Both the position numbers and the translations under genes were made by a program. From contig JAILAI010000045.1 of NCBI GenBank assembly GCA_024681705.1, forward strand, positions 1 through 34,702: a DNA stretch of 34,702 nucleotides. The letters are read 5' to 3'. The notes beneath the pieces are model-generated. The model did no database searches. It was given only the letters and a program-made list of their open reading frames with translations, and was not told the origin of the DNA. Positions 1 to 8,891 of the stretch are shown here, in pieces. This DNA comes from Prevotella sp. (GTDB lineage Bacteria; Bacteroidota; Bacteroidia; Bacteroidales; Bacteroidaceae). Numbering within the stretch: the first letter of the stretch is position 1; the number at the start of each line of letters is the position of its first letter.

Positions 1-180
1 CCTTAGGAATAAAGGTTAAAGTGTAAACGAAAACAGGAATAAAGTCATAAGACTGACAACCTGTATAGGAATAAAACAATAAAGTGTAAACCAAGTTAGT
101 AATAACAAACAAAACTGTCAACCAAAATCAGTACACTACAAGGGTTTTCTCTTCACTATTCACTTAAACCGAAACCCCCA

Positions 181-246
181 TGAAAACTGCCGCTTTCCGT
201 CATCAAAACCGCCGCTTTTCTTCACGAAAACTGCCGCTTTTCGTGG
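181..246. repeat. Three-unit 22-bp-period intergenic array (locus A)
   Basis: tgaaaactgccgctttccgtca / tcaaaaccgccgcttttcttca / cgaaaactgccgcttttcgtgg. Last unit contains a perfect hairpin CACGAAAA-ctgccgc-TTTTCGTG (223-245). Confidence 0.85.
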
Positions 247-356
247 CATAAAAATTTCGCGTCAATCAGCACGTTGATATAGCTAGAGGGCCTAAATTTG
301 AACTTACCGAAATAAGATTATTTAACAAAAACTTTCCCCTTGGAGACCCCTGAATG

Positions 357-388
357 TTTGTTTTTTTGACGAAAATTTTGTACCTTTG
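357..388 (+). promoter_or_regulatory. Bacteroidetes-type promoter (TTTG-N20-TAccTTTG)
   Basis: TTTG at 357-360, 20-bp spacer, TACCTTTG at 381-388. Confidence 0.6.
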
Positions 389-452
389 CATATGTGCTGA
401 GATAGCAAACAAAAGGGGGAATTTGGCAGGAATGATAAGGGAATAATAGTAA

Positions 453-530
453 GAACGAAAGGTGAAAAAGCAGGAACGAAAGGTGAAAATCAGGAATGAA
501 GTGGGAATAGAAGGAATGAAAGGTGGAAAA
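453..530. repeat. Purine-rich ~20-21-bp-period repeats (GAAYGAAAGGTG)
   Basis: GAAY cores at 453, 474, 494 and 514. Confidence 0.7.
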
Positions 531-558
531 CAAAGCGATATATTTTGGGGAATGAACC

Positions 559-677
559 GGCGCAAAATTGCGCCCGTTGGTCGAGGTCGGCTCAGATCTG
601 AGCCCACCATAGATAGGTTTCATTGGTTGAACCGGCTCAAAATTGAACCCGTTGGCAGAGTGGTTCAAAATGGAGTT
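559..677. repeat. Series of related palindromes
   Basis: GGCGCAAAATTGCGCC (559-574), perfect palindrome GGCTCAGATCTGAGCC (589-604), degenerate GGCTCAAAATTGAACC (634-649) and GGTTCAAAATGGAGTT (662-677). Confidence 0.75.
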
Positions 678-707
678 CATATTGAAGACAGGCCAAACGA
701 TAAATTA

Positions 708-739
708 TTTGGTGGAATAAAAATAATTCCGTACCTTTG
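708..739 (+). promoter_or_regulatory. Bacteroidetes-type promoter upstream of cupin gene
   Basis: TTTG 708-711, N20, TACCTTTG 732-739. Confidence 0.6.
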
Positions 740-893
740 CAGATGGTACTCTGTCTTGAAAACAAGGGGTAGAGAATGCGTGAAGCACTTTTTCTTGCCG
801 ACCATTAAGTAGTAGGTGTTGTCGTACCTCTTCGTTTTGCTCGCCAGATCGTACAACAAAGACTGTGTTTTTAAATCATTAAACCAATAGATC

Positions 894-1226
894 ATGAAAA
901 TTGATTTCAAGAAAATCGAGGAAACCATAGTGCCCAACTTCAAGGGAGGCGAGGGGCGCTACATCATGAAGCACTATACCGACGACAAGGTGAAAATCAT
1001 GTTCGGACGTCTGGAACCTGGATGCTCCATCGGCTTGCATTGCCATGACCAGAATTCTGAAATCATGTACATCCTCTCGGGTGTGGCCACCTATATTTAT
1101 GAAGGTGTGGAAGAGATTGTCATGCCTGGTGAGGTGCACTATAACCCCATGGGCAAGGAACACACGCTGAAGAACAAGGGGACGGAAGACCTGACCTTCT
1201 TCGCCGTCGTTCCCGAGCATCATTAA
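894..1226 (+). CDS. Small cupin-domain protein
   Basis: 110-aa ORF with cupin-like pattern (GLHCHDQNSEIMYILSGVATYIYEGVEEIVMPGEVHYNPMGKEHTLKN). Confidence 0.85.
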   Translation: MKIDFKKIEETIVPNFKGGEGRYIMKHYTDDKVKIMFGRLEPGCSIGLHCHDQNSEIMYILSGVATYIYEGVEEIVMPGEVHYNPMGKEHTLKNKGTEDLTFFAVVPEHH

Positions 1227-1402
1227 CGCCTCGATGTGCCTTCCATAGGGATTTTGCCGTTGTTTTTCGTTAAAAAAACGTAACCCAGCGGGATTTATAA
1301 GTGCTTGTAAGCCGATAATTCTCGAAATCTGTGTACCTTTGCACCGCTCTTACGAGATGAGAGCATGAAATTCAACAAATATTTAAAAAAAAACAACAAA
1401 CA

Positions 1403-1927
1403 ATGGCAACAAAAATCAGATTGCAGCGTGGCGGTCGTAAGGGCTATGCCGTTTATCGCATCGTTATCGCTGACGCAAGAGCACCACGTGATGGTCGTTT
1501 TACTGAAAAGATTGGTATGTACAATCCCAACACCAATCCCGCCACGGTAGACTTGAATTTCGACCGTGCCCTCTATTGGGTTGAAGTAGGCGCACAGCCC
1601 ACTGACACTGTACGCAACCTTCTGAAGAATGAGGGTGTGTATCTGATGAAGCACCTGCGTGGTGGCGTTCGCAAGGGCGCTTTCGACGAGGATGCTGCTC
1701 AGAAGAAGTTCGATGCTTGGAAAGAGGCTAAGGAGAAGGGTTTTGAGGCCGTTCGCAATAGCGAAGCTAAGGCTAAGAAAGATGCCGCTACCAAGAACCT
1801 CGAAGCAGAGAAGAAAGTAAACGAGGCTATCGCCCAGAAGGTGGCCGACAAGAAGGCTGCCGCTGCTGCCGCCAAGGCTGAGGCTGAGGCTGCACCTGCT
1901 GAAGAGGAAGCTCCCGCAGAGGCATAA
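1403..1927 (+). CDS. rpsP: 30S ribosomal protein S16 with C-terminal extension
   Basis: N-terminus [44 protein letters not shown] is typical S16; Ala/Glu/Lys-rich tail. Confidence 0.97.
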   Translation: MATKIRLQRGGRKGYAVYRIVIADARAPRDGRFTEKIGMYNPNTNPATVDLNFDRALYWVEVGAQPTDTVRNLLKNEGVYLMKHLRGGVRKGAFDEDAAQKKFDAWKEAKEKGFEAVRNSEAKAKKDAATKNLEAEKKVNEAIAQKVADKKAAAAAAKAEAEAAPAEEEAPAEA

Positions 1928-1960
1928 GGCGAACCGACCTTCTGGTCAAAGAAACAAGGA

Positions 1961-1996
1961 CAAGTGTTGCAGGTTTTCTTGCAGCACTTGTTTTTT
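1961..1996 (+). terminator. Rho-independent terminator of rpsP
   Basis: CAAGTGTTGCA-ggttttct-TGCAGCACTTG (11-bp stem with one G-T wobble) followed by a T run. Confidence 0.8.
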
Positions 1997-2000
1997 ATGG

Positions 2001-2023
2001 GCTCTGCGCTATTTGCGCAGAGC
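2001..2023. repeat. Perfect 9-bp hairpin
   Basis: GCTCTGCGC-TATTT-GCGCAGAGC. Confidence 0.8.
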
Positions 2024-2026
2024 ACG

Positions 2027-2114
2027 GGACAGAAGGACAGAAGGGCAGAAGGACAGAAGGGCACAAGGGCAGAAGGACAGAAGGACAGAAGGACACAAGG
2101 ACAGAAGGACACAA
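2027..2114. repeat. 8-bp tandem repeat, 11 units (GGACAGAA variants)
   Basis: Units ggacagaa, gggcagaa, ggacacaa and gggcacaa in exact 8-bp register. Confidence 0.9.
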
Positions 2115-2227
2115 GGGCCCTATTTGGGTTTAAGCTGAACGAAGGCAGAATTGTCGATGATAACAATTGCCTCATACGGATAGTTATCATCTTCTTATTC
2201 TCCTTAATGCCGAGTGGAAGTGTTGGT

Positions 2228-3328
2228 CTATAAGTTCTTTGCTTTGGTGTAGAACTCGAGGTATTGTCGTGCCACCTTCAGATAGTCGTGATGGCGGCTG
2301 ATGTATTCTGTGCTTTGCCGTTTGAGCTCGGGTATGCGCGAAGGTTGGCTTATGAAGTCCACAAGGGCGGTGTAGACGCTCTCGTAGGTGGGTTCTACGT
2401 TGACGATGGGCCTCAGTTCGTTCTCGTGGAGTATCTCGTAGTTCTCGGGCTCCCCACCGCCAATGTTCACGATGCCTTTGCTCATGGCGAGGAGCGAGTT
2501 CATCGATGGGGTGTAAGAGTAGAGTTGGTCGAGAATGGCATCGCTTCCGTTCATGAGCTTCTCGTATTCATCGAACGGCACGCTTTCTGCCTTCACCAGC
2601 TCCATCTTGCCAGGATAGTCGCGCCTGACGTCGTTTGCGGCTTTCAGCATGATGTCGGTACCCTTGTATTCAGACCTTGCCTTGTTGATGCCGATGAAGA
2701 TGCGTGGCGGATTGGACGCTTTGAAGTCGGTGTGCGTCGGAGACATTTGGATGGGGTAGGGAATGAAGCAGGTTTTCTTCGGGAAGAGCGGATGGTAGCA
2801 AGCCCAGTATTCGTAGAGACCCGTGATGATTCCGTCGCAATCCTCAGCTATATACTTGTTCAGCCGTTCTTTGTCGGTACCAATCCAGTCGCGTCGTTCC
2901 TTTTCCGCATCGGCGTTGGTCCTGTTCTCATCGCCCATATTGAAGTCGCTATAGCGGAGCGGTTTCCGCGTGTCGCATTCATGCACCCAGTAGTAGTCCA
3001 TGCCGAATGCCCCCAGAAAAACCTTCTTGTTGTTTTTCCGCAGGTAATCATAGATGCTGAACAGGCGGTTGGCCTTCAGCTCGATGAAGATGGGGTTGAT
3101 GAGTTGTACTACGTCGAAGCCCTTCATCTTTGGCAATGCGCGTAGCAATTTCACGACGAACCTGATGCTCCCGCTCCATGAAAGCTCTCTGCTTAGGTCG
3201 ATGTCGCGAGGGTAGTTCTTCCAGAAGTCGCCATTACTGGCCACCACCACCTCGTGCCCCAATTCGCGAAGGCCTTTTGCTAGAGTGGCGTGCACGTTGC
3301 TGTATTCTCCGAGCAGCAGTATCCTCAT
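2228..3328 (-). CDS. Glycosyltransferase (GT4/group 1-like)
   Basis: 366-aa ORF, N-terminus MRILLLGEYSNVHATLAKGLRELGHEVVVASNG; C-terminal region resembles a group-1 fold. Confidence 0.7.
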   Translation of the reverse strand: MRILLLGEYSNVHATLAKGLRELGHEVVVASNGDFWKNYPRDIDLSRELSWSGSIRFVVKLLRALPKMKGFDVVQLINPIFIELKANRLFSIYDYLRKNNKKVFLGAFGMDYYWVHECDTRKPLRYSDFNMGDENRTNADAEKERRDWIGTDKERLNKYIAEDCDGIITGLYEYWACYHPLFPKKTCFIPYPIQMSPTHTDFKASNPPRIFIGINKARSEYKGTDIMLKAANDVRRDYPGKMELVKAESVPFDEYEKLMNGSDAILDQLYSYTPSMNSLLAMSKGIVNIGGGEPENYEILHENELRPIVNVEPTYESVYTALVDFISQPSRIPELKRQSTEYISRHHDYLKVARQYLEFYTKAKNL

Positions 3329-3331
3329 GGC

Positions 3332-4315
3332 CTATTTCTCCTTGTTCAGCAGGGGGAGTGTTCTGAGCAACAGCTTCTTACCGGTGCCAGTGTTCATCAT
3401 CTTTCTGAAATACTTGTATTTGGCGGTGTAGTCGCGTTCAGGTAGCGGATAGAGTCCCCTTGCTTGCAACCGCTTCAGTCGCTCGTCGAGCTGATGCTCA
3501 GAGCGTGTAAGCATGATGGTGTTGTAGATGTAGTCCATCGTCAGCTGAGCTACACGGCGCTGGAGGGCAAGTCGCTCGGCCGTTGGCAATGTGTCGGCCA
3601 GATGGTTGAGCTGCTGGATGACATATTCGGCATCGTCGAGTCTTTTCAGCTTCCAGCGTGTGCTGTTGTTGTGCACGATGGAATCGGCCCGCTCGCGGTA
3701 GTAGTAGGCAAACGTCTCGGTGCAGAAGAGCTTGTCGGAGCGTAGCACCAGCTGTGGCGTGAACTCCTCGTCCTCGTGTAGCAGGTTGGGCGTGAATCGC
3801 AAGTCGAGCAGCAGTTTCTTGGCGAAGGCGTAGCCCCATGCCGTTGCCCTGAGGTTGTTGTGCTTCATGTATTCGGTGCCAGTCATCGGACCGTCGAACA
3901 GATAAGGCGTGTCCACCTCAGCATCCTCTTTCGTGAAGTTGAACACCACCATGTCTGGGTCTTTGTATCTGATGATGTCCAGACAATGCTCATAGCCAGC
4001 CCTTATCAAGCTGTCGTCGGCGTCGACAAACTGGATGAACTTCCCGTGACAGATCTCTATTCCCATGTTTCTCGCCGTGCTGAGTCCCAAGTTTCGTTGG
4101 CGCATGTAGATCATTTTGTCCCTGTATTCGAACAGTTCGTTGAGCGGAGACACATCGGAGCCATCGTCAACGAGGATAATCTCGCGTTCCTCATCCTTCA
4201 GCGTGAGCGAGAGAATGCTGTCCATACACTCTCTGAGCATGGATACCGGTTCGTTGTGATAAGTGATGACAAAGCTAATCAGTGGCTGAACTTGAATATC
4301 TTGTGTATTTTGCAT
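3332..4315 (-). CDS. Glycosyltransferase family 2
   Basis: SFVITYHNEPVSMLRECMDSIL...ILVDDGSD...FVDADD motifs; overlaps the next gene by 37 bp. Confidence 0.9.
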   Translation of the reverse strand: MQNTQDIQVQPLISFVITYHNEPVSMLRECMDSILSLTLKDEEREIILVDDGSDVSPLNELFEYRDKMIYMRQRNLGLSTARNMGIEICHGKFIQFVDADDSLIRAGYEHCLDIIRYKDPDMVVFNFTKEDAEVDTPYLFDGPMTGTEYMKHNNLRATAWGYAFAKKLLLDLRFTPNLLHEDEEFTPQLVLRSDKLFCTETFAYYYRERADSIVHNNSTRWKLKRLDDAEYVIQQLNHLADTLPTAERLALQRRVAQLTMDYIYNTIMLTRSEHQLDERLKRLQARGLYPLPERDYTAKYKYFRKMMNTGTGKKLLLRTLPLLNKEK

Positions 4316-5199
4316 AATTTCTTGATTCCTGTTGTCTTTAGCATGATGGCTTTCAGTTTGTCGCCGGACGACTTGATTTGCCTTATGCGCAATTGGTCGC
4401 TATAATCGGGCAGAAGCACCTTTCCCGTGAGTCTGTATACGTCGAGCTGAATGTTCAGCACGTGCATATAGTATTCGGAAAAGCCCTTGCGGGTGATGAG
4501 AATGGCCTGTTCGAGCACCTCGATGTGGGCTTCGAGCAACGACATCAGCGAGGGTCCATCGGCCTTGTGCGTGATGCCCTGCGGGTTGTCGTAGTAGCAA
4601 TAGAATCCCTTCTGCGTGGTGGCAATGGTGTGAGGCGACTTCAGTATCTCCTTCAGCGCCCAGATGTCCTCGAAGGCTCTGCCCTTGGGGAATGTATGGT
4701 TGTTGAGCAATTCGCGACGGAACACCTTGTTGCAAGCGTAGCTATGCCTATAGGCTTTACCTCCGCACCAATAGTCGGCCGATTCCCCGTAGATGCAATC
4801 TTGCAGGCCTATCGCACTTTGGTCCTCGGTGAAATAGTGGATCAGGGTATCGTATTCCAGAATGTCGTATTCAGGATGCTCGGCCAGCATCTTCAGCAGG
4901 GGAGCGAGAGTGTTGGGTGCCAGTACGTCGTCCGAATCAACGAAGGTGATATAGCTTCCAGTGGCCTTCTCGATACCAGCGTTGCGCGCATCGCCAAGTC
5001 CTCCGTTTTCTTTGTGAATGACGCTTATCTGCTTGTTTCCAGAAGACAGTTGGTCGCAGATGTTTCCGCTATTGTCGGTCGAGCCATCGTCGACCAAAAT
5101 GAGCTCCATGTCTGCAATGCCCTGCGCGAGCACACTCTCTACACACCTCTCCAGAGTCTGCTCAACACAATATATGGGAATGACTACACTAAGCCTCAT
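4279..5199 (-). CDS. Glycosyltransferase family 2
   Basis: MRLSVVIPIYCVEQTLERCVESVLAQ...LILVDDGSTDNSG...FVDSDD. Confidence 0.93.
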   Translation of the reverse strand: MRLSVVIPIYCVEQTLERCVESVLAQGIADMELILVDDGSTDNSGNICDQLSSGNKQISVIHKENGGLGDARNAGIEKATGSYITFVDSDDVLAPNTLAPLLKMLAEHPEYDILEYDTLIHYFTEDQSAIGLQDCIYGESADYWCGGKAYRHSYACNKVFRRELLNNHTFPKGRAFEDIWALKEILKSPHTIATTQKGFYCYYDNPQGITHKADGPSLMSLLEAHIEVLEQAILITRKGFSEYYMHVLNIQLDVYRLTGKVLLPDYSDQLRIRQIKSSGDKLKAIMLKTTGIKKLCKIHKIFKFSH

Positions 5200-5204
5200 G
5201 GCTG

Positions 5205-5234
5205 CAAAGATACAAAAAAAAACAATTCGTCAAA
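5205..5234 (-). promoter_or_regulatory. Promoter of glycosyltransferase operon
   Basis: Minus-strand TATCTTTG at 5205-5212 and TTTG at 5231-5234; -7 box lies 5 nt from the ATG. Confidence 0.55.
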
Positions 5235-5319
5235 GAGTTTTGTAAAAAAAAAGTCGATGAGGACGGTTTTTAGTTGTGCAAATGTAATAAAATGCGGCAT
5301 TTCGCGTTCTATAATTTAT

Positions 5320-6816
5320 ATGATAAGCGAGAAAAAAGAAAGCAGCTATGGGCATATTCTGAAATATACCAGTCTCTTTGGCGGTATACAAGGTCTCAAC
5401 ATGCTCATAGGGTTGGTGCGCAACAAGCTGGTGGCCATCATCCTAGGGCCTCAGGGCATGGGACTTATCTCGCTTTTCAACACATCGGTCAAGCTGATTT
5501 CAGACTCCACGAACCTGGGGCTCTCCATGAGTGCTGTGAAGAATTTGTCGGAGGCTTACGAAAGTGGCGACGAAGAAAGGCTCAAGCACATGATGGTCGT
5601 CATTCGCATGTGGAGCTTGCTCACCGCCTTGGTGGGTGTGTTCTTTGCCTTTGCGCTGAGTCCTCTGCTCAACAATTGGACCTTCAACTGGGGCGACCAC
5701 ACGCTTCATTTCGTGCTGCTTTCGCCGATTGTCGGCATGATGGCCATAACTGGAGGAGAGATGGCCATACTGAAGGCTACGCGCCATCTAAGGCGGCTGG
5801 CCGTCATCTCGGTGTTCAACGTGCTGCTGGCTTTGTTCACGTCTGTCCCCATCTACTATCTGATGGGCGAACGCGGCATTGTGCCTTCGTTGGTGGTCAT
5901 CGCCTTGTCGCAGATGCTGCTCACCATCTACCAGTCCTTCCGTTTGTATCCCTATCGCATTCAGTTCAGTCGTCAGGGTCTTTCCGACGGTATGGATATG
6001 GTTCGTCTGGGCATCGCCTTCGTGTTGGCTGGCGTAATGGGTAGCGGTGCCGACTTCATCATCCGTTCTTTTTTGAACAATGTCGCATCGCTCGACGAGG
6101 TGGGCCTTTACAATGCCGGCTACATGATGACGATGGTGTATGCCGGAATGGTATTCTCGGCGATGGAGACCGACTATTTCCCCCGTTTGTCGGCGGTCAA
6201 CAACGATAGCGACCTTTGTCGGCTCACCGTGAACAGGCAGATTGAAGTGTCGCTTCTGCTCATCGCCCCTATGTTGGTGGCGTTCATCGTTGCTATTCCC
6301 ATTCTGCTTCCGTTGCTCTATAGTCGTCAGTTCCTTCCAGCCATCGGTATGGTGCAGGTGATGTCGTTGGCACTCTATTTCCGCGCGTTGAAGCTTCCGT
6401 TGTCGTACATTCCTTTGGCAAAAGGCGACTCGTGGTCGTATCTTTTCCTCGAGATGCTTTACGATATACTCATCGTCGTCATGGTCATTGTGTTGTTCCG
6501 AAGCTACGGACTTCTGGGTGCGGGCATCGCCATTACGGCAACTGGCATTCTCGAATACGGGTTGTTGTTGATCTATACTCGCGTGAAGTATGCCTATTGT
6601 CCTTCTCGTGAGGTGCTGATTTGCTCTTTGATTCAGATTCCAATTGGATTTGCCGCCTATCTAACCGTCATCACACTTCATGGATGGATGTGCTGGCTTG
6701 TCGGAGGTGTACTCTTTGCCATCAGCCTTTACTTCTCAATTCGCATTCTTCAGCAGAAGACTTCCATGTGGAAGAAACTCACTTCGCGTTTTCCCTTCCT
6801 ACGTCGTAAAGAATAG
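5320..6816 (+). CDS. Wzx-type oligosaccharide flippase / O-antigen translocase (MATE-like)
   Basis: Hydrophobic multi-TM protein MISEKKESSYGHILKYTSLFGGIQGLNMLIGLVRNKLVAIILGPQGMGLISLFNT. The 4378 start in the track is an artefactual extension. Confidence 0.88.
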   Translation: MISEKKESSYGHILKYTSLFGGIQGLNMLIGLVRNKLVAIILGPQGMGLISLFNTSVKLISDSTNLGLSMSAVKNLSEAYESGDEERLKHMMVVIRMWSLLTALVGVFFAFALSPLLNNWTFNWGDHTLHFVLLSPIVGMMAITGGEMAILKATRHLRRLAVISVFNVLLALFTSVPIYYLMGERGIVPSLVVIALSQMLLTIYQSFRLYPYRIQFSRQGLSDGMDMVRLGIAFVLAGVMGSGADFIIRSFLNNVASLDEVGLYNAGYMMTMVYAGMVFSAMETDYFPRLSAVNNDSDLCRLTVNRQIEVSLLLIAPMLVAFIVAIPILLPLLYSRQFLPAIGMVQVMSLALYFRALKLPLSYIPLAKGDSWSYLFLEMLYDILIVVMVIVLFRSYGLLGAGIAITATGILEYGLLLIYTRVKYAYCPSREVLICSLIQIPIGFAAYLTVITLHGWMCWLVGGVLFAISLYFSIRILQQKTSMWKKLTSRFPFLRRKE

Positions 6817-6822
6817 TGCCGC

Positions 6823-7812
6823 ATGCCAAAGGTCAGTATCATCATAGCCGTGTATAATGCAGAGCGTTTTCTCAGAAGATGCATCGAATCTCTGACGGCT
6901 CAGACGTACGGCGACCTCCAGATAATTTTTGTGGATGACGGTTCCAACGACCAGAGCCTTAAACTTATAAAGGAGTTTGCTGATGTCGATTCGCGAGTAG
7001 AATATGTATCTCTTCCAGAAAACCGAGGGCTCCCATGTGCTCGCAATGCAGGCTTGGCGCTCGTCAATGGTGATTTAGTCTGCACACTCGATGCCGACGA
7101 CTGGCTTTCGACTGATGCAATAGAGCAAGCTGTACGTACGTTTGAGTCATTCTCCGAAACCGATTGTGTGATGTTTCGCTTTGTCTATGTCGACGAAACG
7201 ACCAACGAAGAAAAGGAGTTCCCGATGACAGACTTCGATGTGCTTTCAGGAAAGGAAGCCATGAAACGAACACTTCTCGAGTGGAACGGTCTTCATGGCA
7301 TCTATATGGTGCGAGCAGCCATTCATTTGCGTTATCCCTTTGATGAAACCACACGTGTGTATAGCGACGAGAATACCGCACGCCTTCACTTCTTTGCGTC
7401 TCGTGAGGTCAGGAAGTGCAAAGGTACATATTATTATCGGCAACATGCGGCTTCGCTCACGCATTCGGGCACGATGGGATATTTCGATCGACTTCTTGCC
7501 AACGAAAGCTTGCTCCATCAGCTACAATCAGAAGGGGTCGATGCACAAGTCGTACAAACGCTTTATGACCGATGTTGGCTGGGCGTTGTCGATGCTTACT
7601 ACTATTATTGGCTTCATCACGACGATTTCTCTGCCGACGAAAGAGAAACGGCGCTCCGTAAGATAAAGAAAGCTTGGGAAAATGTTGACGTGAGCAAGGT
7701 TTCTTCCATACACAAGAAGTTCGGCTATTGGCCTTGCAAAAGTTCCTGGAATATGTTCCGACTTCAGGAAAAGGTTTATTTCTTCTTGAAATCGTTCAAA
7801 GCAACTAGATAG
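6823..7812 (+). CDS. Glycosyltransferase family 2
   Basis: MPKVSIIIAVYNAERFLRRCIESLTAQTYGDLQIIFVDDGSNDQS...LDADDWL. Confidence 0.93.
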   Translation: MPKVSIIIAVYNAERFLRRCIESLTAQTYGDLQIIFVDDGSNDQSLKLIKEFADVDSRVEYVSLPENRGLPCARNAGLALVNGDLVCTLDADDWLSTDAIEQAVRTFESFSETDCVMFRFVYVDETTNEEKEFPMTDFDVLSGKEAMKRTLLEWNGLHGIYMVRAAIHLRYPFDETTRVYSDENTARLHFFASREVRKCKGTYYYRQHAASLTHSGTMGYFDRLLANESLLHQLQSEGVDAQVVQTLYDRCWLGVVDAYYYYWLHHDDFSADERETALRKIKKAWENVDVSKVSSIHKKFGYWPCKSSWNMFRLQEKVYFFLKSFKATR

Positions 7813-7818
7813 CTCCCA

Positions 7819-8796
7819 TTATTCGCGATAGAACCAGCCAATCAGACGATTGAGCCAAGAGAAAGAGAAGCGGAACCATCGGTAGGTGCTCACTTCTTTT
7901 CCGCCGAAGCTTAGAATGAAATCTCTGTAGGGGTTGTGACGGAAGGGCAGACCTACGTCCATGAAGCGGAAATGACGGTAATGGCGTTGATAAGCGTCTT
8001 GTATAGCGGCCCATACGGTAGCTGTTTCGGGATGAAGCTTGGGATGGCTCTTTCTTTTTGACCCCATATACCATAAGTACGCGTTTTCTTTGTCGTAGAC
8101 ACATGCACAACCACCAATCGTGCGATCATGATACTTTGTGCAGAAAAGTCGTGCTTGTCGGCTTTTGAGTAACTCGGCGAACAGGCGCTCGGGTGGGAGA
8201 TAGCGGCGAACCTTCAGTGTGAAGAAACGATAGAGCATGCGATGGAACTCACGAAACTGGTCGAAGTCCTCTACGGCATTCACTTCGACACCCGCTTCAG
8301 TGATGCGTGCGATTCGCTCTATCATGTTTTCGCTCAGTCGCTCTTCGGGTTCTCGTGAGTGAAGGGAATTGTGAACCTCCATCCAATGAACGGGGAAATA
8401 TCCTTGTTGTCGAAAGAAACGGTAGCCAAACATCTTCTGAGAGAGGTTGCTGAACTCGATGTAGAGACAAATCTTCCTTTGGAACTTCTTCGTGATGGCC
8501 TCAAGCATTTTGCTGAACAATAGCTCGCGGTCTTCTCCTTCAGAGAACTCTCCTTCACCATAGATACGCCCCTGGGTGAAAAGGTAAGGCGGAATGAGCG
8601 AACCACGTCGCCTTAAAGAAGCAAGCATGTTTCCCACTACACGCTCTCCACGTCGGGCTACCACCATGTAAGGTGTTTGTCCGCGCGTCTTTTCGAGTAT
8701 GCGGAAATACTCTGGCCCATGGAAGAAATGCTTGTTTTCCATGGGAGGCAGATGCTGGCTTTGCTCGATAATCTGTATGGTTAGTTCTCCGTTCAC
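7819..8796 (-). CDS. FemAB/GNAT-like (BioF2-type) acetyltransferase-family protein
   Basis: 344-aa ORF in track (to 8853). A -7 box TATCTTTG at 8801-8808 lies inside the ORF and an in-frame GTG at 8796 follows, so the 8796 start is preferred. Residues such as GGCACVYDKENAYLWYMGSKRKSHPKLHPETATVWAAIQDA fit the family. Confidence 0.75.
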   Translation of the reverse strand: MNGELTIQIIEQSQHLPPMENKHFFHGPEYFRILEKTRGQTPYMVVARRGERVVGNMLASLRRRGSLIPPYLFTQGRIYGEGEFSEGEDRELLFSKMLEAITKKFQRKICLYIEFSNLSQKMFGYRFFRQQGYFPVHWMEVHNSLHSREPEERLSENMIERIARITEAGVEVNAVEDFDQFREFHRMLYRFFTLKVRRYLPPERLFAELLKSRQARLFCTKYHDRTIGGCACVYDKENAYLWYMGSKRKSHPKLHPETATVWAAIQDAYQRHYRHFRFMDVGLPFRHNPYRDFILSFGGKEVSTYRWFRFSFSWLNRLIGWFYRE

Positions 8797-8891
8797 GAAG
8801 CAAAGATAATGCAATTTGTGCAGAAAACAAAAAAAATCCTTTGTTTTTTCCATTATTGTCGAATCTCGGCATTTCTTTCAATGAAAGCCTC

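Noticed and set aside
1-95. Repeated AGGAATAAA / AAAGTGTAAAC motifs (aggaataaa at 5, 35 and 67)
   Set aside because: Short A-rich repeats at the window edge; not enough context to separate them from low complexity.
462-812. 116-aa ORF MKKQERKVKIRNEV...
   Set aside because: Translation follows DNA repeats (RRKIAPVGR / NRLKIEPVGR) and spans the cupin promoter; no independent support for a protein.
1964-2233. 89-aa ORF with RAEGQKDRRTQGQK repeats
   Set aside because: Product of the 8-bp tandem array and the terminator hairpin; treated as a repeat and not a CDS.
2264-3145. 293-aa plus-strand ORF antisense to a glycosyltransferase
   Set aside because: Shadow ORF; the minus-strand frame gives a sensible glycosyltransferase.
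4378-5319. N-terminal part of the 812-aa plus-strand ORF
   Set aside because: Antisense to a clear GT2 gene; flippase similarity starts at the ATG at 5320.
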